Positions 1-8,806 are shown, counted from the stretch's first letter. The stretch is DNA of 64,000 nucleotides from Chlamydiales bacterium (GCA_022601535.1 JAJACK010000001.1:193993-257992), one strand, 5' to 3'. The notes: a model not told the origin generated them from the letters alone. Program-made: numbers and translations.

Positions 1-450
1 GAACTTGACTTTGTTCACTACCAGGGTGATCTGGAAAAATTTGTAGTCGCTTTTATTGATGAAAATTTGAATCGAACGAACTCTCTTTCTGACTTTACAT
101 CAATTAGTGTTGAAGCAGGATCATTTCAGGATAAGGTTGTATCTTCACTCATCCAACCAGCAGAAATTAATAAAGTCGACTCTCTTCTAGACGCAGCGCT
201 GGAGGTAAAGTTCAAGCGATCACAATGTGTTGCTATGGATCCTTCTTTGATTAACTCTTACAAAGAAAAAATCTCAGACCTAAAAATTAAGTATTTTGAC
301 TTGCCTTCTGAGTTACAAAGTCAGGGCAATGGTATTGGAATGAATAAGGCTAATCCATCCCTAACTTCAGAAATAGAGAAAAGTATTAAAGAGCTCAAGC
401 AGGAAGGAGTGATTGAAACATTAGAAATAAAATGGGGGCTCAGATCATGA
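1..450 (+). CDS. Polar amino-acid ABC transporter substrate-binding protein, C-terminal part
   Basis: The frame is open from base 1, so the gene begins upstream of the window and only about 149 C-terminal residues are seen. The end matches the periplasmic type-3 solute-binding family (HisJ/ArtJ/GlnH): a segment around GIGMNKANPSL, then an amphipathic helix closing with IETLEIKWGL, where the Lys-Trp near the terminus is typical. The protein would bind an amino acid in the periplasm and pass it to the permease encoded next. Its stop codon overlaps the permease ATG (ATGA at 447-450), which argues for translational coupling in one operon. The TTG at 67 is not a start because the reading frame continues upstream of it. 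The ligand cannot be deduced from this fragment. Confidence 0.8.
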   Translation, partial: ELDFVHYQGDLEKFVVAFIDENLNRTNSLSDFTSISVEAGSFQDKVVSSLIQPAEINKVDSLLDAALEVKFKRSQCVAMDPSLINSYKEKISDLKIKYFDLPSELQSQGNGIGMNKANPSLTSEIEKSIKELKQEGVIETLEIKWGLRS

Positions 451-1112
451 CCAACTACCTGAATTTCATTCTAGAATGGGGGCCTCTATTCTTAAAAGGG
501 GCATTCATGACACTTAAAATTGCTTTCTTTTCAGTATCTATTAGTATTAGCATCGGAACTATTTTTGGTCTTTTGACAAGTCATCGATTAAAAATTCCCT
601 TCATATCTAAGCTGATCGATTTTATCGCATTTACGTTTAGAGCGATCCCATTTTATGTTCAGCTTCTAATCGTTTACTTCGTTTTACCAGACCTTTTAGG
701 GTTAAGTTTGAGTGCATTTACAGCCTCTTGTTTAGCTTTAGGACTCTGCTCTTCTGGTTTTTCTACACAAATTATTAGGGGAGGAATTAATTCAGTTGCT
801 ACATCTCAATGGGAGTCTGCTTATTCGCTAGGATACACCCCACTCCAGGCTTTCAAATATTTAATTTTCCCCCAAGTTGTGAACAAAATTTTACCTATGT
901 TGAATAATGAGCTAGAAAATTTAATCAAAAGCACCTCCATTACTGCTTCCATAGGCCTTCTTGAATTGACTCGTGTTGGAATGAATCTAATGTCGACAAA
1001 ATTACAACCTCTGGAGACTTATTTAACCTTAGCTCTTTTCTATCTTATCTTCTCATCTATTATTAATCTTTGTTTCCGTTTCTTTGAAAGGAGGTCTTTA
1101 TGCTTTTCATAA
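447..1112 (+). CDS. Polar amino-acid ABC transporter permease (GlnP/HisM type)
   Basis: Inner-membrane permease with about five hydrophobic helices. The cytoplasmic EAA-type loop that contacts the ATPase is visible as WESAYSLGYTPLQAF followed by IFPQ. The length of about 221 residues is normal for single-domain His/Glu/Gln permeases. I prefer the ATG at 447, overlapping the upstream stop as ATGA with a GGGGG stretch about 9 nt before it; an in-frame ATG at 432 would add five residues. It sits between the binding protein and the ATPase, so the three genes form one importer. The 3' end overlaps the ATPase gene by 13 bp. Confidence 0.9.
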   Translation: MTNYLNFILEWGPLFLKGAFMTLKIAFFSVSISISIGTIFGLLTSHRLKIPFISKLIDFIAFTFRAIPFYVQLLIVYFVLPDLLGLSLSAFTASCLALGLCSSGFSTQIIRGGINSVATSQWESAYSLGYTPLQAFKYLIFPQVVNKILPMLNNELENLIKSTSITASIGLLELTRVGMNLMSTKLQPLETYLTLALFYLIFSSIINLCFRFFERRSLCFS

Positions 1113-1825
1113 ACAACCTAAATTTAATTAAAAATAAAAAAATTATTCTGAATAATCTTAACCTAACTTTTTCAAAAGGAAAAATTCATCTTTTGATTGG
1201 CAAAAGTGGTTCAGGTAAAACTTCTCTATTGAGATGTCTTGCTCAAATAGAAGAGAAATATACAGGCTCCATCTATTATGATTCTGAGAATTTAAAGGAA
1301 ATAACTCCTAAAAATAGAAGAAATTTAATAGGATTTGTCTCACAATCTTATGCCCTTTTTCCACACCTAACTGTATTAGAGAACTGCACGATTACTCTTA
1401 TCAAGCTTTTGAAAACAGATCCCAAATTAGCACGAGAAAAAGCAGTTCAAACCCTTGTTTCATTGGGACTGAAAAAACATCTGCAACAATACCCCAATGA
1501 GTTATCTGGAGGGCAAAAACAGAGAGTAGCTTTAGCCAGAACTTTAGTCTTAGAACCTCAATTCATTCTCTTAGATGAGCCTACCTCAGCCTTAGACCCT
1601 GCGAATTCACAAGAAATTCTCAATTTAATTCAACTCTTGATAAAAGAAAATAAAGGCGTAATTATTTCAAGCCAAGATATGGATTTTGTAAGAAATCTAA
1701 ACAGTGGGATTTATTTAATGGAAGATGGAAACGTGATTGACTCTTTGAATAAAACAACAACATGTCCTAGGAGTAAGGCAAGGGTTCTACATTTTTTAGG
1801 TAAAAAAACACAGGCTATTTACTAG
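1100..1825 (+). CDS. Polar amino-acid ABC transporter ATP-binding protein (GlnQ/ArtP type)
   Basis: A 241-residue ABC ATPase. Walker A is GKSGSGKTS (about residues 34-42), the ABC signature is LSGGQKQRVALA (about 136-147), and Walker B with the catalytic Glu is FILLDEPTSALD (about 155-166). It energises amino-acid uptake by the permease just upstream. A strong ribosome binding site, AAAGGAGGT at 1087-1095, fixes the ATG at 1100 even though it lies inside the end of the permease gene. The H-loop His seems to be replaced: the usual 'SHD' reads SSQDMDF. This could weaken ATP hydrolysis or simply be a family variant. The stop overlaps the convergent flavoenzyme gene through a shared CTAG. Confidence 0.92.
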   Translation: MLFINNLNLIKNKKIILNNLNLTFSKGKIHLLIGKSGSGKTSLLRCLAQIEEKYTGSIYYDSENLKEITPKNRRNLIGFVSQSYALFPHLTVLENCTITLIKLLKTDPKLAREKAVQTLVSLGLKKHLQQYPNELSGGQKQRVALARTLVLEPQFILLDEPTSALDPANSQEILNLIQLLIKENKGVIISSQDMDFVRNLNSGIYLMEDGNVIDSLNKTTTCPRSKARVLHFLGKKTQAIY

Positions 1826-2982
1826 TTGCTTTTTATCGAAAATAGGTCTCTTGAGGCTTCAAATTCCGCAAAACTTGTTTGGCCATTGAAAACTAACTCT
1901 GTAAGAATCTTACCCACTAACGGTGCAAATTTGAAGCCATGACCTGAACATGCTGAACCAATTGCTATCCGCTCATCTGAGGGTAAACAGTCAATAATGA
2001 AATCTTCGTTTGGAGTATTTGTATAAAAACAAGTTTCACTTCCTATAAACTTTTCTATAGGAGATCTAAAATTATATTCAACAAACTCAGTCAATTTATT
2101 TAATTGATTCGAATTGATCTCTTTCTCTTGATTATCTGGATCATTTTCAACCCCATGGGTCAAATGTTGGCTTACTTTAATCCCTTCAGAATTAAAAATA
2201 GGTAAACCATAAAAAATATCATTTTCAGAATCTTTGATAGATGCCCAATTCGGAAATAAACCTCTCTTATAAAGAGCTGTACGACCCTCAAGTTTAAAAT
2301 AGGCAACTGTTTGTTTAATAGGTGTAACTTTTTCTCTTAATTCAGGGACTAACTTTTTAACCCAAGGCCCTGCTGTAATCACCAATCGTTCTGTAAAAAA
2401 ATCACCTTGATTTGTATTAATTTTAATAGGGTCTTTTTCAAAGTCAATTTTTAATACTTTAGTTTTTTCAAATAAATGCACTCCATTTTTAAGAATTTCT
2501 TCCAAGAGATAATCAATAACGTCTTTGGCTGCAATTACACTACTAGTATTATCCTTGATAACTGTTTGTAAATTAGGGAAAGAAAACTGAGGATATTGCT
2601 CTCTTGCAGCTTTAACATCTAAAAGCTGTATATCAAGTCCGCTTTTTAAAGAGGTTTCAGTATATTGATCAAAGGCCTTTCCTGATCCGAAGTAACACGC
2701 TGAATTTGGATAAACTAATTGACGTTTACACTTTTTCTCAATTATATCCCAACCAACTTTTTTTGTTAGTTGCAGTAAATCTATATAAATTTGATTGGGG
2801 TAAATACTTCTGATGATTCTAGAGGCTCCGTGCGAACTTCCATTTGTGTGTCCTATTTCAAACTGATCTAAAAGAGCCACCTTTATATTATTTCTCGCAG
2901 AAAGATAATATGCTGCAAAAAGTCCCTGAACTCCCGCACCAATTACAAGACAATCAAACATTTTTTTGCGAATTGGGGACAT
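1822..2982 (-). CDS. FAD-dependent amine/imino-acid oxidase, monomeric sarcosine oxidase family
   Basis: A 386-residue DAO-fold flavoprotein. The N-terminus has the dinucleotide-binding motif VIGAGVQGLFAAYYL, followed by an acidic strand end and the family segment TNGSSHGASRIIR. Near the C-terminus CFYTNTPNEDFIID matches the site of covalent flavin attachment in monomeric sarcosine oxidase and N-methyltryptophan oxidase, with the Cys retained. GSACSGHGFKFAP then follows as in that family. It should oxidise an N-methylated or cyclic amino acid (sarcosine, pipecolate or similar) with release of hydrogen peroxide. It faces an amino-acid importer tail to tail, which may supply its substrate, though co-function is inference. 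A second ATG at 2961 (MFDCLVIG) is an alternative start. Confidence 0.82.
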   Translation of the reverse strand: MSPIRKKMFDCLVIGAGVQGLFAAYYLSARNNIKVALLDQFEIGHTNGSSHGASRIIRSIYPNQIYIDLLQLTKKVGWDIIEKKCKRQLVYPNSACYFGSGKAFDQYTETSLKSGLDIQLLDVKAAREQYPQFSFPNLQTVIKDNTSSVIAAKDVIDYLLEEILKNGVHLFEKTKVLKIDFEKDPIKINTNQGDFFTERLVITAGPWVKKLVPELREKVTPIKQTVAYFKLEGRTALYKRGLFPNWASIKDSENDIFYGLPIFNSEGIKVSQHLTHGVENDPDNQEKEINSNQLNKLTEFVEYNFRSPIEKFIGSETCFYTNTPNEDFIIDCLPSDERIAIGSACSGHGFKFAPLVGKILTELVFNGQTSFAEFEASRDLFSIKSN

Positions 2983-3564
2983 ATAATGCTCTATACTGAG
3001 TATTAACTGGAAAAGTAAAATCAGGCCTTCACAGCTAAGCTACCTTAATAAATCGAGCCATCTCTGTCTCTACACCTATACAGATTAAAATTCCTTGTCA
3101 GCAAACCACCTCAACCTATCAAATACTGATGTAAAAAATCAATGAATTAAAAACCTTAGGGTTATCGTATAACGATAGCTCAGCAAGGCAAAAAAAGACT
3201 GTAGGAAAAGTATTGGCAAACAATCACTAACTTATCAAATGTTGCTTTGGAAAGGTGTTGTTGAATAAAATGACTGCACTATTTAGATGCTGCCCTCCAA
3301 AACGGGAAACATGGGATGGTCTTCAAACTTTCCCCTGGAGAAAATTTGGTGGTTTACTAGAGGAATTGCTACGGTTTGCAGCTTAAATTCTTTATTGCTC
3401 TTTTTGTGAAAAGTTCATTTAAGACATAGATCGTTAATCATATACATCATTTTTGTGTTCAATGTCGGTTGATCTTAAAAAGCATCATTTCAAACTTTAA
3501 CTTCTTTTAGCACAAAAATTGCTTCTCCAGAAATAAATATTATTTCCTACCATGAGGTAAAAAA
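2983..3564. other. Long non-coding stretch with gene-remnant traces
   Basis: About 580 bases hold no convincing gene. A short open frame at 3270-3386 (38 codons, + strand, containing WDGLQTFPWRKFGG) could be a decayed gene fragment, but I do not recognise it. A small inverted repeat, TATCGT-ATA-ACGATA, lies at 3163-3177. The last bases contain the ribosome binding site GAGGT (3554-3558) for the large gene that follows. The stretch marks the left boundary of the accessory island. Confidence 0.4.
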
Positions 3565-6500
3565 ATGAGTTTTAATCCTTTGATCAGAGGAAACGTCTCT
3601 ATCTCGACTTGGGGTTCATGCATGCAAGGTATCTCTGATGATACTCAAAAATTATTAGGGATTGATAGAAAAGGAAATGTCCAACTAATCGATAGAAAAA
3701 ATCCTCCCAAAGGTTTTAAGAGGTTAACCCTTGATCAGATCATCAGTTTAACCCTTGAAGTATTTGAAAATTCAAATACTATATCAGAATCTGATCGTTC
3801 ACACATTACCAATGGACTAAGTGCACTAATTGTAAAGAAGCGTGCCAAATACAAAGAATTGCATTTAATTAGAAAATTTTTTGCTGGCAAGCGGATAAAA
3901 AGGCAGATCGAAGAAGATGTAAAGAAAACAAATTACGTTGAGTCTCTTATTCATGTGGGTCATAAATACAGCAATCGACTATTAAGAGACTTTGAACAAG
4001 AAATACCCCCTGGGTTAGCTCCTGAAGTCATAGAAGCCACTATTGCTACTCTTATTAAAGATCAAAAAATCACTGATGTCGAAGCTAATTACTCAACCCT
4101 CTATACAATGTGTGAAGAAGCTGCTAATAAGTATTTTGCAAAAAATGATATACATAGCGCTTTTCGTGTCCGAATGCTTATAGCAAAGCAGCTTGGCCTC
4201 ACACTCCCCCTAAAGGATATTTCCAAATTAGATAATCATCACCTCGATAGCCTTGATACTAGTGTGTTGAAAAATGGAAGCATGCACGTCAAAAAAATGA
4301 CCATTGATGGCAAACCATACACTCGGTTGATGTTCAAGGTTAACCCTCACGAACGAAAAAGGTTGAAGACTACAATAGCTAAACTAAAGAAAGAATCAAA
4401 CCGTAGGGGGGTGGAGCGACTCTTACCTAAATTTACCTTTCTTCAAGTGAGGAATGAATCGGATGGTTATTATCCCGTTCAACCTAACAATACGTTTAAA
4501 TCAAAAAATTTTTATAGAGTTGGTGCCGGGACTAATCTTCAGTTTGATGATATGGGTATTATAAGAATTGGAGATGATCCAGATGTTTATACTCACTATA
4601 ACAGAGTTCAAATTTTTATTCCTGCTGATTCAACTGATATGGAAAAAAAAGTCCATACCATGTTGAGTGTAGTTGGATTAGGGGGTGTTTTATTTGCACA
4701 ACGTCAAATGGATGATGAAAGAATGAAAATTTTTCACCTATTACGGTATTTCCATCCAAGAAAAGCTCGAACCTTTGAAACCGATCCCCACTATTTTTCA
4801 ATTTCTCCTTATCACCTTCAGCGTGATATTATCGCAAAAATACCCAGTATGAAAGAAGTTTTTATGACGCATCTCGTAGATCAACCCGAGCTTATGTACA
4901 AGCAGGAAATCTATCCAGGTAAAGAAGTGTGGGCAATCAAAGGTGGAGCCGACTCGATTAGAAAGGTGGGTGGGATAGGTATTATGTCAGGTGTTGGGTC
5001 AAGAGGATTAAAAATAAATGCTTTCAAGACCATTGCTAAAATATTGGAGCATGGTTCTATGTCATCGCAGGATCGATTTGAAAATGGTTGGATTGCACAT
5101 GGCATTTCATCAAAGGCTGATTTAGAAGCCGGGGGCGGGGATCATGTCTATACCAGGCTAGTTACAAGAAATGACATAGATCAACGGTCAATAGATAGCT
5201 ATTACTTTTCAGGCCATGTTCAAGTTTTATATGACCTCAAATTATTGGAAAGAGGAGGATTTGCATTCAGAAGTGATCAGTATGGCAGTAAAAAAATAGC
5301 ATCTTATCGGCGCCGCTTGAATTTTGTCAGCTTAGCAAGAAAGTTAATGCTACATGGTAGTTCCAGTAATGAATTTATGATAAAGAATAGAATTCCCCCC
5401 AAATATATTAAAGGACTAGTTGTTCCAACGGAGACCGATAAAGCGGAGTTATTGTCTGCTTTAAGAAAAGCGGGAAGAATTGAAAGAAAAGGTGAACAGG
5501 AATTTATCAAAAATATAGATGTGCTTGCCTCCGATTTTATCCATGTAGGAACAAGATTCCAAACCAAAATGTGGGGGACATCCGAAGAGGATTTACCCTT
5601 AACAGAGCCGGGGACCGAAGTCATTTCAGCAGCAGAGGTGAAAGGCTTCCCTCCTAGCTTGAAAGACGTAGGAATTATCAATAAGTCAATTGGGGGAAGC
5701 ACAGGTGCTCAGATCGTTGGTAAAGACGGCACTCAATGGGTATCTAAAACAGGAATGTCCCCTTCTCATTGTTTAAATGAATACCACGCAAACAAAGCTT
5801 ACAAGGCTCTGGATGTACGAGTGCCAGAGGTTAAGGCTTATTGGAAAAGTTCAAAAGATGCCATCATTCACGGTAAAAAAGTTGAAAAACAACAAGTCGT
5901 GATGCTTTCGCAGCACATAGATGGAAAACCTTTAAAAAAATATCTATCCAAATGCAACCTCGATGGGAAAATGGAAGTATACCGTAAAATTCAAGAAAAT
6001 TTTGTTGCAGACTGTCTTTTTGCAAACTGGGATGTCATTGGTCAAAGCATTGATAATATTCTGATAGACAGTGACGGCTTCCCATGGCGAATAGACAACG
6101 GCGGAGCTCTTGAGTATAGAGCAAGAGGAGGTGCAAAAGGACCCCAATGGGCGTCAAAGGTTAAGGAGTTAACCACACTGAGAAACCAAAAAATCAATCC
6201 TCAAACAACTAAGGTGTTCGCAGGTATTTCAGATCAAGCCATTATTGATCAAATCAATGAGATTGTCGCTAAAAAAGAAGATTTGCTCTCTGTAATACCA
6301 GAGCGATTAAAAAGGGTGATGATAAAACGAATAGATTATCTTATTCAATATCGTAATCAATTAGAAATAAAGAAGGACGAAAGAAATGAACAGGTTCAAA
6401 AACAATTAAACGAAGCAAAAAGTATCGTCATCTTCGATAAAAAGTATGCCTCCGATAAACTCATGCTGAATGAAACCTCATTAAAATCAACTCCAGCAAG

Positions 6501-6933
6501 AGACTGGGGGAAAATTCAAGATGTTAACATTAAAGAACCTCCTTATCACAAAAAGAATGGTTATAAGGTTTCAGCTGGTGTTATCATACAGGAACCAGAT
6601 GGAAGATATTGGCTTTTTGAACCAAAAGGTCATTATGGAGGATATAGACATACATTCCCAAAAGGTAGGCAAGAGAAGGGACTCACAATGCAACAAACGG
6701 CCCTTAAAGAGGCATGGGAAGAATCGGGGTTACATGTCGAAATCACTGATTTTCTTTGTGATCAAACCAGAGGAACAACTCATACGAGGTATTATTTAGC
6801 AAAACGCTTGTCAGGAGACCCTTCCGATGCGCACTGGGAGTCAGCAAAGGTAAAACTGGTCCCAAAAGATCAGTTGCATAAGTTACTAAATAAAAAATAT
6901 GATAAGAAACTGTTAGAACAGTTGGGAGGATGA
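3565..6933 (+). CDS. Large multidomain protein: unknown N-terminus, HipA-like kinase-fold region, C-terminal Nudix domain
   Basis: A 1122-residue protein without signal peptide or membrane segments. Residues about 1-450 are unrecognised and basic. Residues about 460-540 contain a Gly-rich segment (GGADSIRKVGGIG...SSQDRFENGWIAHG...GGGDHVYTRLV) resembling a fold I cannot name. Residues about 705-860 look like a HipA/phosphoinositide-kinase-like phosphotransferase core: a Gly-rich turn GGSTGAQIV, a Lys strand, then ADCLFANWDVIG, DNILIDSDG and WRIDNGGAL, which provide the catalytic Asp/Asn and metal-binding Asp pattern. Residues about 1000-1122 are a Nudix fold. The Nudix box reads GRQEKGL...KEAWEESGL, so the first Glu is Leu and the Arg is Lys, but the EE metal ligands remain. 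GAGGT precedes the ATG. The 121-aa gene starts 1 bp after the stop, so the two are probably co-translated. The function is unknown; a nucleotide or phospho-modifying defence, toxin or effector role is inference. Confidence 0.8.
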   Translation: MSFNPLIRGNVSISTWGSCMQGISDDTQKLLGIDRKGNVQLIDRKNPPKGFKRLTLDQIISLTLEVFENSNTISESDRSHITNGLSALIVKKRAKYKELHLIRKFFAGKRIKRQIEEDVKKTNYVESLIHVGHKYSNRLLRDFEQEIPPGLAPEVIEATIATLIKDQKITDVEANYSTLYTMCEEAANKYFAKNDIHSAFRVRMLIAKQLGLTLPLKDISKLDNHHLDSLDTSVLKNGSMHVKKMTIDGKPYTRLMFKVNPHERKRLKTTIAKLKKESNRRGVERLLPKFTFLQVRNESDGYYPVQPNNTFKSKNFYRVGAGTNLQFDDMGIIRIGDDPDVYTHYNRVQIFIPADSTDMEKKVHTMLSVVGLGGVLFAQRQMDDERMKIFHLLRYFHPRKARTFETDPHYFSISPYHLQRDIIAKIPSMKEVFMTHLVDQPELMYKQEIYPGKEVWAIKGGADSIRKVGGIGIMSGVGSRGLKINAFKTIAKILEHGSMSSQDRFENGWIAHGISSKADLEAGGGDHVYTRLVTRNDIDQRSIDSYYFSGHVQVLYDLKLLERGGFAFRSDQYGSKKIASYRRRLNFVSLARKLMLHGSSSNEFMIKNRIPPKYIKGLVVPTETDKAELLSALRKAGRIERKGEQEFIKNIDVLASDFIHVGTRFQTKMWGTSEEDLPLTEPGTEVISAAEVKGFPPSLKDVGIINKSIGGSTGAQIVGKDGTQWVSKTGMSPSHCLNEYHANKAYKALDVRVPEVKAYWKSSKDAIIHGKKVEKQQVVMLSQHIDGKPLKKYLSKCNLDGKMEVYRKIQENFVADCLFANWDVIGQSIDNILIDSDGFPWRIDNGGALEYRARGGAKGPQWASKVKELTTLRNQKINPQTTKVFAGISDQAIIDQINEIVAKKEDLLSVIPERLKRVMIKRIDYLIQYRNQLEIKKDERNEQVQKQLNEAKSIVIFDKKYASDKLMLNETSLKSTPARDWGKIQDVNIKEPPYHKKNGYKVSAGVIIQEPDGRYWLFEPKGHYGGYRHTFPKGRQEKGLTMQQTALKEAWEESGLHVEITDFLCDQTRGTTHTRYYLAKRLSGDPSDAHWESAKVKLVPKDQLHKLLNKKYDKKLLEQLGG

Positions 6934-6934
6934 T

Positions 6935-7300
6935 ATGACTATATCACAAACATTTGATGCTGTATATTTTGTCAGTTATAATGACCCTAAATTGCGACTT
7001 GATCCCATTGCTATTCGACCTACCTTTGAGTCCCATCATGTGATATGGGAAGATACTGGTCGAGGAACAAGCTTAAATTTGAAAAAAATTAATATTTCAT
7101 CTGAAAGTAAAAAAGCTAAATCCCCAGAAAAAATAGAGATAGAAACAAAAAATGGGAAGCATATCACGCTAACTAAAATGACTTTAAACCTTTTCAACGA
7201 ACAGGTTAGAAATCAGGCAGCAGGAAATCCAGACTTTCATTCAGATAGTGAACTTCAAGAGTATTATCTAAATACAAATTTTGATTACTATGGTCCATAG
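6935..7300 (+). CDS. Hypothetical small protein, partner of the kinase-Nudix protein
   Basis: A 121-residue soluble protein, not recognised. It starts one base after the stop of the 1122-residue gene (TGATATG), with GGGAGG about 10 nt upstream inside that gene, so translation is very likely coupled. The composition is polar with a Lys-rich centre (about residues 50-75) and an acidic, aromatic C-terminus (YYLNTNFDYYGP). No membrane segment, Cys or known motif is visible. Tight coupling makes it a candidate regulator, chaperone or antidote of the large protein, but nothing in its own sequence shows this. Confidence 0.65.
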   Translation: MTISQTFDAVYFVSYNDPKLRLDPIAIRPTFESHHVIWEDTGRGTSLNLKKINISSESKKAKSPEKIEIETKNGKHITLTKMTLNLFNEQVRNQAAGNPDFHSDSELQEYYLNTNFDYYGP

Positions 7301-7340
7301 TTTTTCATCTGATCGACCATCAATGAGGAATGGAGCCTAC

Positions 7341-7937
7341 TTATAATTTTGCTACAACTTTTAGGTGTTTTTGATCTAAAAAAATCCCTAGATAATGATG
7401 AGAAAGACATAAATCTTGTGATAAATTTTCCTTTGATTCCATAGGCAGAAAGCATTTAGGGCAATAGACAAAAAACGACTTTTCATTTGATAATTTCGTG
7501 AACAAAAATTTATCTTCTTCTCCATTAAAGCCATTTACACACTCTGGGCAATAGATCCAGCTCTCGTTTATTAGTTCAAGCGGAATGGGTTTTATTTCTG
7601 TGGTCTGAAATTGAATGCGCTTTTCAAATGCTTCTTTTACTTTTGTTTTGAAGCTCGGAAAGAATGTTTTAACAAAGTCTCTTCTTTCTTGAGGGTTAAA
7701 GTTTTCTCCAAAAGTCCCCTTTTTTTCAAAAAAGTCATTTATCACAGCTCCCATCGGTTCATCTGCATAAAGACAGTCCACATTCAATGCAGCTATTAAG
7801 ATCTTATATTCAAAAGTAAAAAGGCTAACCTCTCCTTTCTCAAAGGAATCCAAAAGCTCTAAGCACGAGACTAAATCGTCGCAATATTCGCCAAAACACG
7901 ATAATGAGTAGTCTGTAGATCCACTTGTATTAGTCAT
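7341..7937 (-). CDS. Hypothetical protein with a C-terminal zinc-ribbon
   Basis: A 198-residue soluble protein convergent to the preceding pair. Two CPxC knuckles, YCPEC (about residue 149) and YCPKC (about residue 174), are 21 residues apart and should bind one zinc ion as a ribbon. The N-terminal 130 residues are helical and acidic with no motif I recognise. Zinc ribbons of this type serve in nucleic-acid or protein binding; the actual target is unknown. No ribosome binding site stands out before the ATG at 7937. It lies in the accessory island among other unknown small genes. Confidence 0.6.
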   Translation of the reverse strand: MTNTSGSTDYSLSCFGEYCDDLVSCLELLDSFEKGEVSLFTFEYKILIAALNVDCLYADEPMGAVINDFFEKKGTFGENFNPQERRDFVKTFFPSFKTKVKEAFEKRIQFQTTEIKPIPLELINESWIYCPECVNGFNGEEDKFLFTKLSNEKSFFVYCPKCFLPMESKENLSQDLCLSHHYLGIFLDQKHLKVVAKL

Positions 7938-8018
7938 TTATCGTTTATTAGATGTTTTTTAGTTTCAAAATTTGAGTAAATTAGATTAAGATTTTACTAA
8001 AAATATGTGATTAATCCA

Positions 8019-8291
8019 ATGGATAAAAAAAAATCTTTTCGCATTCTTTGGAGGCGTTTTGATCCAATAGGAATATATGGTCCAGGCTGTACATTCCCCG
8101 ATAATGAGTACAATGCTTATGCTGATTATTCTTATGAACTCCTCAAAGATGGAATACAGTTAAAAGAGCTCGAAGAGCAGGTGAGGACTATCTGCCATGA
8201 AGATATAGGGGTTGAGACCCCTCTATTTCAAATAGAAAAGTTTTCAAAACAACTCTTTGATTTTTACCATTTAGATTTATCTCAAAAATAA
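8019..8291 (+). CDS. Hypothetical small protein whose 3' end runs into a duplicated fragment
   Basis: About 90 residues from the ATG at 8019 (a GTG at 8007 would give 94). It is soluble, with a Trp-Arg-Arg and Gly-Pro rich N-terminus (ILWRRFDPIGIYGPG) and a helical C-terminal half containing LKELEEQVRTIC. I do not recognise the family; the size would fit an immunity or antitoxin-like protein, but there is no direct sign of that. The last three codons and the stop (8281-8291) belong to the 159-bp segment copied from the methyltransferase gene, so the original C-terminus may have been replaced by that insertion. No clear ribosome binding site is seen. Confidence 0.45.
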   Translation: MDKKKSFRILWRRFDPIGIYGPGCTFPDNEYNAYADYSYELLKDGIQLKELEEQVRTICHEDIGVETPLFQIEKFSKQLFDFYHLDLSQK

Positions 8292-8439
8292 TAATCTCTT
8301 CTCTTGAGTACTTCAGATAATATTCAAAGTAAAGCGCCCTAGATGAGAACTCAAGCTCTGAACTTACGGAGTCTTTTATGAATTCATTAAAAGAACAAAC
8401 TCTTTTAGGTATAAGATCAAATAAAAAGAATTGTCCATT
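8281..8439 (-). pseudogene. Duplicated internal fragment of the methyltransferase gene
   Basis: These 159 bases match 11349-11507, inside the membrane methyltransferase gene, with no indel and about four mismatches (roughly 97% identity). The fragment is in the same orientation and covers the coding stretch after the methyltransferase core (FDLISKRVRSFNEF to YSREEIIIFEVE). It has no start, no catalytic motif and no continuation on either side, so it is a remnant. It is probably left from a duplication or recombination within the island. After it, 8440-8507 can be read on the + strand as the tail of another lost gene (EEIDWGLSLSDLKEIARSTLS then stop), of uncertain origin. Confidence 0.85.
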
Positions 8440-8527
8440 CTGAAGAGATTGACTGGGGCCTTAGCCTATCAGACCTTAAAGAAATAGCCAGAAGCACCCT
8501 TAGTTAATTGGCGTAATTAAGCAGAGC

Positions 8528-8794
8528 TCAACCCGTAAAAAACTTGTCAATTATGTCTTCTAAAGCAATCCCCGTTTTATTTGGCTCATAATTTTCATCT
8601 ATCCCGCTGACCAGAAATTCGTCCATGCATAATTCGCGTATCTCGTCTGCCGTATCTTCATCCAGATTTATTTCAAGTTCACTAGGGCTTATCGCTTTAA
8701 AATTTTCTTGAAGTCGTTTTTTAAAATCTTCGGGCAGAAATTGGTTGAGTAGATCTAACTCACTTTTTACTAAATGAACTTTAAACATTTTCAT
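8528..8794 (-). CDS. Hypothetical small acidic protein
   Basis: An 88-residue acidic, soluble, mostly helical protein. GAGG lies about 12 bases before the ATG at 8794; a second Met two codons later is possible. The gene is 12 bp downstream of the secreted 611-residue gene on the same strand and is probably co-transcribed with it. The sequence (LDEDTADEIRELCMDEFLV in the centre) has no motif I recognise. Small acidic partners of this kind are often immunity or chaperone proteins, but that is speculation. Confidence 0.55.
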   Translation of the reverse strand: MKMFKVHLVKSELDLLNQFLPEDFKKRLQENFKAISPSELEINLDEDTADEIRELCMDEFLVSGIDENYEPNKTGIALEDIIDKFFTG

Positions 8795-8806
8795 TGCAAA
8801 CGACCT

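Noticed and set aside
3270-3386. 38-codon frame upstream of the large gene, considered as a transposase remnant
   Set aside because: Too short, no match to a transposase motif that I can name, and no terminal inverted repeats; kept only as a note in the intergenic entry.
5304-5702. Minus-strand open frame of 132 codons inside the large gene
   Set aside because: Antisense to a well-formed long gene, no ribosome binding site and no recognisable domain.
8440-8507. Possible C-terminal end of an adenosine-deaminase-like gene (WGLSLSDLKEIARS)
   Set aside because: Only about 20 codons, without any active-site residue; resemblance is too weak to call.
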